Of a DNA stretch of 6,839 nt, positions 1 through 5,371 are shown in pieces. Made by a program: the position numbers and the translations under genes. The notes below the pieces were generated by a model. It saw only the letters and a program-made list of their open reading frames with translations, ran no database searches and was not told where the DNA came from. Every line of letters begins with the position of its first letter. Within the stretch, counting starts at the first letter, position 1. Source of the stretch: Desulfuromusa sp. (GTDB lineage Bacteria > Desulfobacterota > Desulfuromonadia > Desulfuromonadales > Geopsychrobacteraceae); contig JAGGWI010000031.1 in the NCBI GenBank assembly GCA_021157505.1, positions 1-6,839 of the forward strand. Direction: 5' to 3'.

Positions 1-496
1 ATTCTGTATCGGCAGAATGTTCACGTGCCTCTTCCACGATGGACTTGACTGCCGTGAGTAGCGGCTCTTCCTCATAATCGGGATCACGGGATGGTGTCTG
101 GGTTGTAAAATCCCTCAGATTCTGGGGACGTAGTTTTTGATAAGCGGTAACGCGATAAAATAAGCGTTGTTCCCCTTCTGCATCAGCACGCGCCCATACA
201 ACCCGGCGGTGTAATGTGTTGACTTGTTGATCTTCTGCGGGGGTAAAGCCATATCCGAGAGAAATTCCCTCTTCATTGAGTAGCCCCAATGAAGTTTGAT
301 CCCCAGGAACCGCTAGCGAGACTTTCGCTGGTCCTCCTTTGGCTTTAAAGCGTATATCAGCTTCAATGACCCAGACTGGAACCGTTTGTTTAGGGAGGAA
401 TGGTTCCCCCAGGACAAACCGCTTGTAGGTCATTCCAATACCCCCTATCAGGCATAATAATACGATAATACAATAGAGCTGAAAGCGAGATGACAT
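1..496 (-). CDS. Inactive transglutaminase/7TM family protein, N-terminal part (runs off left edge)
   Basis: The reading frame is open from the ATG at 496 to the window edge: 165 codons with no stop. It begins MSSRFQLYCIIVLLC, with a single hydrophobic membrane segment at about residues 6-24, followed by a non-cytoplasmic domain containing KQTVPVWVIEADIRF, LNEEGISLGYGF and RRVVWARAD. This pattern matches the N-terminal domain of the 'inactive transglutaminase fused to 7 transmembrane helices' family (PF14400 type), whose members are about 500 residues, so only the first third is here. The ATG overlaps the TAA of the upstream protease gene (TAATG), and a GGGGG run at 504-508 serves as ribosome binding site, indicating translational coupling. 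Family members commonly sit with a PF05618 protease and a RimK-like ATP-grasp ligase; the ligase would be beyond the left edge. The biochemical role of the family is poorly known, and the transglutaminase fold is thought to be catalytically dead. Identification is from recalled family patterns, not a search. Confidence 0.78.
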   Translation of the reverse strand, partial: MSSRFQLYCIIVLLCLIGGIGMTYKRFVLGEPFLPKQTVPVWVIEADIRFKAKGGPAKVSLAVPGDQTSLGLLNEEGISLGYGFTPAEDQQVNTLHRRVVWARADAEGEQRLFYRVTAYQKLRPQNLRDFTTQTPSRDPDYEEEPLLTAVKSIVEEAREHSADTE

Positions 497-1047
497 TATT
501 TTTCCCCCTTTGCCACATAGGAGCGGGAGACATCTATCAGAAAGTTACCATCCAGTAGATTTCGACCAATCAGGACTGGAAAATCATATTTGGAGCGGTC
601 CGTCAGGGTGAATTCAATCCGCCCCTCAAAATTACCAAGCTGAACCTTCAATTTAACTGCAGGTCTCATCTGATCTTCTGCACCATGCCGTTTAATATTG
701 GCCACCCGGGTGATGGGGTATTCCTGAGGCTCACTCTTTTTTAATTTATCTTTTGGATCATCGGCAGGGAGCGGCAGGCTAAAGCGAACCCACTTTTTAC
801 CGTCACGCTCAAAAATCTCAATATCCAGTGCACTCATCGAACAGGTTGTTGCTCCCGAATCAATCCGGGCACGATAGCGATATTCCTGAGGAAGAACTGT
901 TATATATTCCGCTTGGCCTATAATTGGAAGGGTGGAAAGTAGCTCATCACCCTCCTGGACCTGGGTATTCTTAGCTGCAGAGACATAGCTGGCTCCACAG
1001 AGTAAAACAAACATGACTAGTACAGATAATTTCATCTTTTTCCCCAT
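496..1047 (-). CDS. Secreted retropepsin-like protease of the 'ATP-dependent zinc protease' (PF05618) family
   Basis: This is a 183-residue protein with a signal peptide (residues 1-25: KK, then a hydrophobic core, ending in VSAA), so it is probably periplasmic. The mature part carries RARIDSGATTCSMSA at residues 59-73, the DSG/DTG-like active-site loop of pepsin-fold proteases, with Asp63 the likely catalytic aspartate. FPVLIGRNLL at 156-165 is the second conserved motif. This layout is that of PF05618; despite its historical zinc/ATP name, the motif looks like an aspartic protease. The ATG at 1047 is chosen because GGAGG at 1054-1058 lies 6 nt upstream; the internal ATG at 1035 is too far from it. 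It is the first gene of a minus-strand unit with the inactive-transglutaminase/7TM gene, which it overlaps by 1 nt. The family tends to co-occur with RimK-like ligases, suggesting processing of a peptide or amino-acid-tailed substrate, but the substrate is unknown. Confidence 0.85.
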   Translation of the reverse strand: MGKKMKLSVLVMFVLLCGASYVSAAKNTQVQEGDELLSTLPIIGQAEYITVLPQEYRYRARIDSGATTCSMSALDIEIFERDGKKWVRFSLPLPADDPKDKLKKSEPQEYPITRVANIKRHGAEDQMRPAVKLKVQLGNFEGRIEFTLTDRSKYDFPVLIGRNLLDGNFLIDVSRSYVAKGEK

Positions 1048-1169
1048 TACTATCCTCCATAACTCTCTGATTTAATACGATTTTTGTAGTACCCGTTAAT
1101 CTGCATAATTCGAGTAAAATATTTCAACTTGCATGATAGGTAGAAAGTTTCTCACTTGTATAACTTAAA

Positions 1170-1198
1170 ATAATACCTTTTCACTCCAGAAATTCCAA
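1170..1198 (-). promoter_or_regulatory. Possible sigma-70 promoter for the protease / transglutaminase-7TM unit
   Basis: Read on the minus strand, TTGGAA (1198-1193; 4 of 6 matches to the -35 consensus) is followed after 17 nt by TATTAT (1175-1170; 5 of 6 matches to the -10 consensus). Transcription would start near 1163, giving a leader of roughly 115 nt before the ATG at 1047. The -35 hexamer lies inside the inverted repeat 1191-1217, so a protein bound there could block the promoter. Hexamers of this quality occur by chance in AT-rich DNA, so this is tentative. Confidence 0.35.
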
Positions 1199-1261
1199 GC
1201 AGGATATGCTTGGAATTGTTCAATAATAGATAAGTAAGTATTTCATACCTTTCTTCACTCC
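1173..1261. repeat. Imperfect direct repeat pair flanking a hairpin
   Basis: On the plus strand, ATACCTTTTCACTCC at 1173-1187 recurs at 1245-1261 as ATACCTTTCTTCACTCC, identical apart from a CT insertion. The copies are 72 nt apart and lie on either side of the 1191-1217 inverted repeat. The left copy falls between the -35 and -10 of the candidate minus-strand promoter. They could be tandem regulator sites or remnants of a duplication. Confidence 0.5.
1191..1217. repeat. Perfect 11-bp inverted repeat with 5-nt loop
   Basis: The arms AATTCCAAGCA (1191-1201) and TGCTTGGAATT (1207-1217) are exact reverse complements separated by GGATA. Neither side is followed by a T-run, so a rho-independent terminator is unlikely. 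Its overlap with a possible -35 element for the protease unit suits an operator; an RNA hairpin is the alternative. Confidence 0.6.
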
Positions 1262-1289
1262 TCAACACGCAGCCTGTATTGTTCATCAC

Positions 1290-1321
1290 TATACATAATC
1301 AAGATTAATTATGTATATACA
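1290..1321. promoter_or_regulatory. HutC-type operator candidate, TGTATATACA, within a larger inverted repeat
   Basis: TGTATATACA at 1312-1321 is a perfect 10-bp palindrome fitting the TGTA-N2-TACA motif described for HutC-subfamily GntR repressors. It overlaps the right arm of a second inverted repeat, TATACATAAT (1290-1299) against ATTATGTATA (1308-1317), which offers an extra TATACA half-site. The HutC-like gene starts about 125 nt downstream, so autoregulation is the simplest reading; control of the divergent protease unit is also possible. The motif match is seen in the sequence; binding is inferred. Confidence 0.5.
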
Positions 1322-1379
1322 AGTATAGATGATTTGCTATTTTTGGCGTATAGTTCGGGCGCTGCTTTTTACCGTCCCG

Positions 1380-1424
1380 GGAGGCTGTTGGACTATACGG
1401 GTCATGGATAGTCCGACAGCCTCC
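1380..1424 (+). repeat. 17-bp near-perfect hairpin in the leader of the HutC-like gene
   Basis: The left arm 1380-1396 (GGAGGCTGTTGGACTAT) pairs with the right arm 1408-1424 (ATAGTCCGACAGCCTCC). There are 16 Watson-Crick pairs and one G-U pair in RNA, with an 11-nt loop (1397-1407). The next bases are TAATAAAG rather than a T-run, so it is not a standard terminator. It ends 12 nt before the GGAG used by the gene at 1446. The left arm itself carries a GGAGG that the stem would mask. It could be a leader regulatory structure, a regulator site, or one copy of a dispersed palindromic repeat. Confidence 0.7.
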
Positions 1425-1435
1425 TAATAAAGCAT

Positions 1436-1439
1436 GGAG
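1436..1439 (+). promoter_or_regulatory. Ribosome binding site deciding the HutC-like start
   Basis: GGAG lies 6 nt before the ATG at 1446. The in-frame upstream ATG at 1434 overlaps this site and has no purine-rich sequence at a proper distance; only the CCTCC arm of the hairpin and TAATAAAGC precede it. The start at 1446 is therefore preferred, shortening the protein by four residues. Confidence 0.7.
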
Positions 1440-1445
1440 ATTTTG

Positions 1446-2162
1446 ATGAAAGAGAGTTCCGGGGTGCAACCCCGGTTTCAAGTCATTAAGAATTTTATCA
1501 GTCAGGCCATTGCCGATAGAATCTATCTGCCTGATGCCAAGATTCCGACTGAATATGAACTGGCCAGGATGTTTAGTGTCAGCCGTATGACGGCGAATCG
1601 GGCGGTTAAAGAACTTGTTGCTGAGGGGATGCTGATTCGGCATCAGGGGCTTGGAACCTTTGTGGTGATGACTCAGGCAGAATCACCACTGCTGGAAATT
1701 CGTAATATTGCCGATGAAATCCGGGGGCGGCATAATATATACAGTAATGAACGTTATCGTTTAGAGGAGATAGAGGCCGATAAGAATTTGGCTGACCATT
1801 TGGGAATTGCCGTTGGAGATCCGGTTTTTCACTCTCTTATTGTTCATAAAGAAAATGGTCGACCGTTACAGCTTGCAGAGCGGTATGTCAACGCATTGAT
1901 CGTTCCAGAATATATCAAGCAGGATTTTTCGGTGAAGACTCCCAGTCAGTATTTAAGTGAACTTTTTCCCCTGTCAGAGATGGAACATATTGTTGAGGCG
2001 ATCTTGCCGAACTCTCTGGAACAGGATTTACTCAATATCTCCCCGGAGACTCCCTGTCTATTGGTCAATCGGAGAACCTGGTCGGCAAACAATCTGATCA
2101 GCTATGCTCGACTGGTTCACCCTGGAAACCTCTATCGCCTCAGTTCTCGTTCTGAGATTTAG
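1446..2162 (+). CDS. HutC-like GntR-family transcriptional repressor (wHTH + UTRA)
   Basis: This is a 238-residue cytoplasmic DNA-binding regulator. Residues about 9-73 form the GntR winged helix (VIKNFISQAIADRIYLPD, IPTEYELARMFSVSRMTANRAV, GMLIRHQGLGTFVV); the SRMTANRAVKEL recognition helix and QGLGTFV wing are typical of the HutC branch. Residues about 80-238 form the UTRA ligand domain, with HutC-like landmarks LLEIRNIADEI, VFHSLIVHKENGRPLQLAERYVN, QDFSVKTPSQYLSE, MEHIVEAILP and PCLLVNRRTW. In classical HutC the ligand is urocanate and the targets are histidine-utilisation genes. No hut gene is in this window, so the inducer and regulon are uncertain, and similarity alone cannot separate HutC from a paralogue. 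A TGTATATACA site at 1312-1321 fits the subfamily and suggests autoregulation. It is convergent with the roadblock operon (107 nt between stops) and divergent from the protease unit. An alternative start at 1434 would add MEIL. Confidence 0.88.
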   Translation: MKESSGVQPRFQVIKNFISQAIADRIYLPDAKIPTEYELARMFSVSRMTANRAVKELVAEGMLIRHQGLGTFVVMTQAESPLLEIRNIADEIRGRHNIYSNERYRLEEIEADKNLADHLGIAVGDPVFHSLIVHKENGRPLQLAERYVNALIVPEYIKQDFSVKTPSQYLSELFPLSEMEHIVEAILPNSLEQDLLNISPETPCLLVNRRTWSANNLISYARLVHPGNLYRLSSRSEI

Positions 2163-2268
2163 TACGCTCAAAGCTTCGAAATCTTGCAGTATCTTCTTGA
2201 TAAATGAGGTGATCCTTATTGGGTGGGCTTGTTCACTTTTCCATCTACCACAATTTTCTCAACAGGAT

Positions 2269-2904
2269 TTAAATAATCTCTTTCAACTCATCAAAAAATT
2301 CACGTTGTGATATCCTGTTGTCAATGTCCAGTCGCATGATTTCTGCGAGTTCATTTAAGCGTGTTCTGCTTGGTTCCCCCTTCTCAAGCCATTTTATCAC
2401 CGATCTTTCAAGGGTTCTGCCCGCAACTGGCCCGATATGTTTAGCCAACGCCCGTTTCATCAAAGCTAATTCCCCGGACAGGGAGCCGTTGATGATCGCT
2501 TTTGGATCGGCCGGTGGCTGGGGGGTTGAAACCTTTTCTGGTAAAGCTGGAGCTTGTTCACAATCGTCAATGAGTTCCAGCAGGTCTGCTGCCAACATGC
2601 TGACGGACATATTGATCAGGTGAACTTTTGCATCTGGTTCGCAGATGATAATCAGTGATGAGGTATTACAGAGTTTTTTGACCAGCAACAGTGCTTCCTC
2701 ATACTGAATTTCAAAGGAGTTGACGTCGAGTTTGACAGTGTCATTCAGTTTAAATATCCGGTGGAGAATATTGCCAAACCGCTTCTGTGTATCTGCTTTG
2801 AATATCTCCGGCAGGTTGGTGGCAATAATCCCGCGTTTACTTGTATAAATAGACGATCCCAGTACGCCAGGTGTTGCTTTTAACTCAGCTAGAATTTTCT
2901 GCAT
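2269..2904 (-). CDS. Roadblock/LC7-like protein with an extra C-terminal helical domain
   Basis: This is a 211-residue cytoplasmic protein with no signal or membrane segment. Residues about 1-112 fit a roadblock/LC7 domain: an N-terminal helix, TPGVLGSSIYTSKRGIIATNLP, a central helix, then FEIQYEEALLLVKKL and SSLIIICEPDAKVHLINMS. A proline-rich linker (about 118-137) leads to a helical domain (about 138-211) containing AKHIGPVAGRTLERSVIKW and a helical tail ending FFDELKEII. The IGPVA-type helix resembles small C-terminal modules of other bacterial signalling proteins, but I cannot name it with confidence. Roadblock proteins such as MglB form dimers that control small Ras-like GTPases. The frame is open up to 3012, but GAGG at 2910-2913 lies 5 nt before the ATG at 2904, and upstream ATGs lie inside the neighbouring gene; 2904 is the right start. 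It is the last gene of the operon, 10 nt after the small roadblock gene. Confidence 0.75.
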   Translation of the reverse strand: MQKILAELKATPGVLGSSIYTSKRGIIATNLPEIFKADTQKRFGNILHRIFKLNDTVKLDVNSFEIQYEEALLLVKKLCNTSSLIIICEPDAKVHLINMSVSMLAADLLELIDDCEQAPALPEKVSTPQPPADPKAIINGSLSGELALMKRALAKHIGPVAGRTLERSVIKWLEKGEPSRTRLNELAEIMRLDIDNRISQREFFDELKEII

Positions 2905-2909
2905 AATCG

Positions 2910-2913
2910 CCTC
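2910..2913 (-). promoter_or_regulatory. Ribosome binding site deciding the long roadblock start
   Basis: GAGG, read on the minus strand, lies 5 nt before the ATG at 2904 and directly after the TAA (2915-2917) of the upstream roadblock gene. This supports a start at 2904 and coupled translation rather than the longer frame from 3012, which would overlap the upstream gene by about 100 nt. Confidence 0.75.
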
Positions 2914-2914
2914 T

Positions 2915-3253
2915 TTAAATTGTGATCTGATCAACAAGTGGGGCAAGTTGATCGAGGATGGTCGTGGGCGAGACATGGGCCTCCAGATCAACTCCAACGA
3001 TGATCTGTTCACCGAGCAAGGTCAGGATTCGATCTCCAGAGGTCTGTTCCATGATCAGATGATAAGGGCCTGTGAATCCCAGGTACGGCTTTAATTGCTC
3101 TGCTGTGATGGCAACATAGGCAACGTAGTTACCCAGGTGATTACTTTGATCACCACTGTGAAGAAGGATGGTTCCATCGCGGGCAACAATAACCAGCTTT
3201 TGGATGCCGGTCAGATTGTCCGCTATATTTTTTAATTCCTGCAGGGTTGACAT
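2915..3253 (-). CDS. Small roadblock/LC7-domain protein
   Basis: This 112-residue protein consists of essentially one roadblock/LC7 domain. It begins LQELKNIADNLTGIQKLVIVARDGTILLHSG (helix, strand, turn, strand), has a middle helix around NYVAYVAITAEQLKPYLG, and then strands HLIMEQTSGDRILTLLGEQIIVGVDLEAHVSP, followed by a last helix (TTILDQLAPLVDQI). The 'RILTLLGEQIIVGVDL' strand pair is the most roadblock-like part. Such proteins are cytosolic dimers that scaffold or regulate small GTPases (MglB is the best-known bacterial case). AGGAG at 3259-3263 sits 5 nt before the ATG. It lies 24 nt after the TPR-OmpA gene and 10 nt before the long roadblock gene; the two roadblock proteins may heterodimerise, which is inference. 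No Ras-like GTPase is encoded in the window. Confidence 0.75.
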   Translation of the reverse strand: MSTLQELKNIADNLTGIQKLVIVARDGTILLHSGDQSNHLGNYVAYVAITAEQLKPYLGFTGPYHLIMEQTSGDRILTLLGEQIIVGVDLEAHVSPTTILDQLAPLVDQITI

Positions 3254-3277
3254 CTAAACTCCTTTGCCTTCCAGAAC

Positions 3278-4141
3278 TTATTGTTGCAGACGCCTGAATT
3301 CAACCCGGCGATTCAGGGCACGATTTTCGGTTGAGGTGTTGGGCTCTGCTGGCCGGGTGTCTCCAAAATATGCAACAACCAGGGCTTCTGGCTGAATTGC
3401 AAAGGTGTCGAGCAGGTACTGTCTGACCTGCTCTGCACGATGTTTTGACAAAATCAGATTGGTTTCAGGCGTTCCGGTGTTGTCTGTGTGTCCGGATATT
3501 TCAAATTTTTTGCTGCTTAAGGTTGGACTCTCAAGAGCCCTGCCGACATTTTCAAGCTGACCCATTGCTGTTTCAGAGAGTTGTGATGATCTACTGTTAA
3601 AATTGATCTGCATCCGTAACAGCGGGCCGTCAACCGCCCCTTGTGTCGTTTCTGTTGCCTTGCTCTTCTGCATGACCTGGATAAACTCTGCAGCAGTTAT
3701 CCGTTCTCCTGCTTCTGACTTGTGCTTGATCCGGGCCAGTTCAAGGGATGAGCGGGCCCGTTTGTTCTGCGGTATCAGTACCAGGCCTCTTTCATAGGCA
3801 GCAATGGCTGCTTTGGCATTTCCCAGCACCATATAGATATCGCCCAGGCCGAAATAGGCTTTAGCATAGTTGCTGTCCAGTTCTGTTGCTTTAAGATAAT
3901 TACTCTGTGCTTTGTCGTACTTGCGGAGTCTCTCGGCAGCGTAAGCACAGCTGTAGTGAATCTCTGCATCCTGGGGGCAGAGTGTCAGTGCGTGATTGAT
4001 GAGTTCCCGTTTTTTCAGCAGATTGCGCTCTTTCTTGATCTGAACTTTGAGAATACTGCATTCCTGTCCTGCTGCCAGTGCCGGAGAGACTATAAGTCCG
4101 AAAATACAGATGACCATTATCAATTGTAGAAGTTTGCACAT
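3278..4141 (-). CDS. Periplasmic TPR-OmpA domain protein
   Basis: This is a 287-residue protein. A signal peptide (residues 1-23, hydrophobic core then SPALA) is followed by two clear TPR units (about 58-91 and 92-125, e.g. AYFGLGDIYMVLGNAKAAIAAYERGL), a linker, and a C-terminal OmpA-like peptidoglycan-binding domain (about 176-285). The OmpA domain has GHTDNTGTPETN (217-228), LSKHRAEQVRQYL (231-243) and NRALNRRVEFR (273-283); Asp220 and Arg235 match the residues that hold diaminopimelate in this family. There is no lipobox and no beta-barrel, so it is probably a soluble periplasmic protein tethered to the cell wall that recruits a partner through its TPRs. It follows the DUF3365/HAMP gene by 18 nt. 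The ribosome binding site before the ATG is weak (GGGTAAAACC), so translation may depend on coupling to the upstream gene. The later ATG at 4117 has no better site. Confidence 0.87.
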   Translation of the reverse strand: MCKLLQLIMVICIFGLIVSPALAAGQECSILKVQIKKERNLLKKRELINHALTLCPQDAEIHYSCAYAAERLRKYDKAQSNYLKATELDSNYAKAYFGLGDIYMVLGNAKAAIAAYERGLVLIPQNKRARSSLELARIKHKSEAGERITAAEFIQVMQKSKATETTQGAVDGPLLRMQINFNSRSSQLSETAMGQLENVGRALESPTLSSKKFEISGHTDNTGTPETNLILSKHRAEQVRQYLLDTFAIQPEALVVAYFGDTRPAEPNTSTENRALNRRVEFRRLQQ

Positions 4142-4159
4142 GGTTTTACCCGAGTATTC

Positions 4160-5026
4160 CTATTGCAACAGTTTAACCAGACTGATCCGCAGTCGTTCAA
4201 TCGCTTGAGCCAAAGTTCCTATCTCATCTTTAGATTTTCCAGTAATCGGCTCGTCAAGGTTTTCTCCAAGGCTGAAATTTTCTGTACGCTGTGCCAGTTG
4301 GACAATGGGTAGAACAACGCTGCGATCAAGGAAGAACCAGAGAATAAGAAGCATGGCGAAGATTCCCCCGGCACCGATCATAACCAGGGTGAAGGAGAGT
4401 TTTTTCGCTGCCGCAATTGCAGATTCGGTTGGAATGTAAACCACAAAAGCGGCAACGGTATCATTCAACTTCCAGTTATAACCGGTTTCTGTGCCGTAGA
4501 TCTCAACCTGATCTTTGGGGGCATCGTAGGGATCTCCATGACAGGTGAGACAACCGGAACTAGCAACTTTGATCGGCTGTGCAAAGTAAAAGACCTCGAC
4601 CCCATTTTTGCTGATAATTCCCTCAGAAGATTTTAGCGATGGGTTCTGGTCAAACTTCTTGATAAGTTCTGCTTCGTTCTGATCTGCCCTGTTGACCGGG
4701 TTGAGAGGGTCGAGGGTGGCCTGTTTAAAGATATAGTCTGGAGAGGACTCCTTGAACAGCTCAAAGGTTCCCCTTGCGGTGACAAATCCGGACATTAATT
4801 CTGGATAAAACCGGTCACTTTCAATCAGTTCTTTGACCAGAGGTCTCTGCACCTGTTTCATGTATTTTTTGGTGGCCATTGCATAATTTAGAATAATATT
4901 ACTTTTTATTTTTGCCTCATCCAGAGCGTTTTTAACGCTGAGTTTATAGCTGGTGATGCCGATCACAGTGATAGCAAGTAAACCCAGAATCCCCATAACC
5001 AGAATTGATCTCATCCGGATGCCCAT
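4160..5026 (-). CDS. DUF3365 (Tll0287-like) c-type heme membrane protein ending in a HAMP domain
   Basis: This is a 288-residue membrane protein: membrane segment 1 (about 7-27), a periplasmic domain (about 28-208), membrane segment 2 (about 211-233) and a cytoplasmic HAMP region (about 234-286: VVLPIVQLAQRTENFSLGE, then KDEIGTLAQAIERLR). The periplasmic part fits DUF3365 (Tll0287-like, PF11845): LIESDRFYPELMSGFVTARGTFELF, ATLDPLNPVNRADQNEAELIKKF, and CLTCHGDP with Cys159, Cys162 and His163 forming a CxxCH heme-attachment motif. Such domains usually head histidine kinases, chemoreceptors or cyclases and are thought to sense redox state or small ligands through heme. Here the chain stops right after HAMP, with no kinase, GGDEF or receptor tail, so the signal must pass to a partner in trans. 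AGGAG at 5033-5037 lies 6 nt before the ATG at 5026. It is the first gene of the four-gene minus-strand operon. Confidence 0.87.
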   Translation of the reverse strand: MGIRMRSILVMGILGLLAITVIGITSYKLSVKNALDEAKIKSNIILNYAMATKKYMKQVQRPLVKELIESDRFYPELMSGFVTARGTFELFKESSPDYIFKQATLDPLNPVNRADQNEAELIKKFDQNPSLKSSEGIISKNGVEVFYFAQPIKVASSGCLTCHGDPYDAPKDQVEIYGTETGYNWKLNDTVAAFVVYIPTESAIAAAKKLSFTLVMIGAGGIFAMLLILWFFLDRSVVLPIVQLAQRTENFSLGENLDEPITGKSKDEIGTLAQAIERLRISLVKLLQ

Positions 5027-5183
5027 TAAGTTCTCCTTTTGAAAGGTTGAAAATAGTTTTCCCCTGAGACTGTCTTCCGGGTGGCAAAATTACGGACGTC
5101 AATACAATTTAAAAGACAATCAAAGTTAAAATTAGAGATAATACATTATTATTCTTTAGTCAAGCACTATATCGCAGAAAATT

Positions 5184-5227
5184 ACATATAATATCTTGTA
5201 TAATCTACTATGTAGATTTTTATATGT
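5184..5227. repeat. Nested inverted repeats in the divergent promoter region
   Basis: The inner arms AATCTAC (5202-5208) and GTAGATT (5212-5218) are perfect, around TAT. The outer arms ACATATAA (5184-5191) and TTATATGT (5220-5227) are also perfect 8-bp complements. The inner palindrome overlaps a TATAAT at 5199-5204. It could be an operator shared by the divergent genes, although AT-rich sequence yields such repeats by chance more easily. Confidence 0.4.
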
Positions 5228-5325
5228 TCTGAATCGGAATGCCTCTTTCATGTTACAGATCTATTTTAAAGATATTTTATTCTGGAAAATCGGATAATCA
5301 GGTCCCCAAACTGCAAGTTTTTCTG

Positions 5326-5331
5326 TATAAT
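5326..5331 (+). promoter_or_regulatory. Possible -10 element for the secreted coiled-coil gene
   Basis: A perfect TATAAT ends 29 nt before the GAGGAG ribosome binding site of the gene at 5372, which is a suitable place for a short leader. The expected -35 position (5303-5308, TCCCCA) matches only three of six bases, so the assignment rests on the -10 alone. Confidence 0.25.
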
Positions 5332-5371
5332 CCTCCAAATTTCATCGGCAGACTTTTTTCGAGGAGTTGGC

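Larger units (their letters stand above)
1048..1445. other. Divergent control region between the protease unit and the HutC-like gene
   Basis: This stretch of about 400 bases has no convincing gene. From left to right it holds the protease ribosome binding site (1054-1058), a possible minus-strand promoter (1170-1198), an 11-bp perfect inverted repeat (1191-1217) flanked by a short imperfect direct repeat, an AT-rich inverted repeat (1290-1317) containing a TGTATATACA palindrome, and a 17-bp hairpin (1380-1424) just before the HutC-like start. The only sizeable open frame inside it, at 1152-1286 on the minus strand, lacks a ribosome binding site. I could not find a convincing -35/-10 pair for the plus-strand gene. 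Confidence 0.7.
5027..5371. other. Divergent AT-rich control region
   Basis: This gap of about 345 bases separates the divergent DUF3365/HAMP operon and the secreted coiled-coil gene; I see no gene in it. On the minus side, TTGACT at 5163-5158 is a good -35, but the best following -10 (TATTAT, 5143-5138) is only 14 nt away, so a promoter is uncertain. On the plus side there are TATAAT hexamers at 5187-5192, 5199-5204 and 5326-5331, none with a good -35. A nested inverted repeat occupies 5184-5227. Confidence 0.65.

Noticed and set aside
1152..1286. 44-codon minus-strand ORF in the divergent control region
   Set aside because: There is no ribosome binding site before its ATG (preceding bases TATGTATAGTG), no recognisable product, and it runs through the palindrome and direct repeats.
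1305..1643. 112-codon minus-strand ORF across the HutC-like start
   Set aside because: It lies opposite the strongly supported GntR winged-helix coding sequence, has no recognisable domain, and its composition (many His, Pro, Asn) is that of a shadow frame.
2163..2268. Possible bidirectional terminator between the convergent HutC-like and roadblock genes
   Set aside because: I looked on both strands and found no stem of useful length followed by a T-run; only a 5-bp CTCAG/CTGAG pair at 2139-2156 inside the coding end.
2905..3012. Extended N-terminus of the long roadblock protein (36 extra residues)
   Set aside because: This part lies wholly within the upstream roadblock gene in another frame; GAGG 5 nt before the ATG at 2904 gives a better start.
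5301..5314. GG-N10-GC spacing resembling a sigma-54 promoter
   Set aside because: The GG and GC are correctly spaced, but the surrounding bases (AGGTCC, CTGCA) match TGGCAC/TTGCA poorly and no enhancer-binding site was seen.
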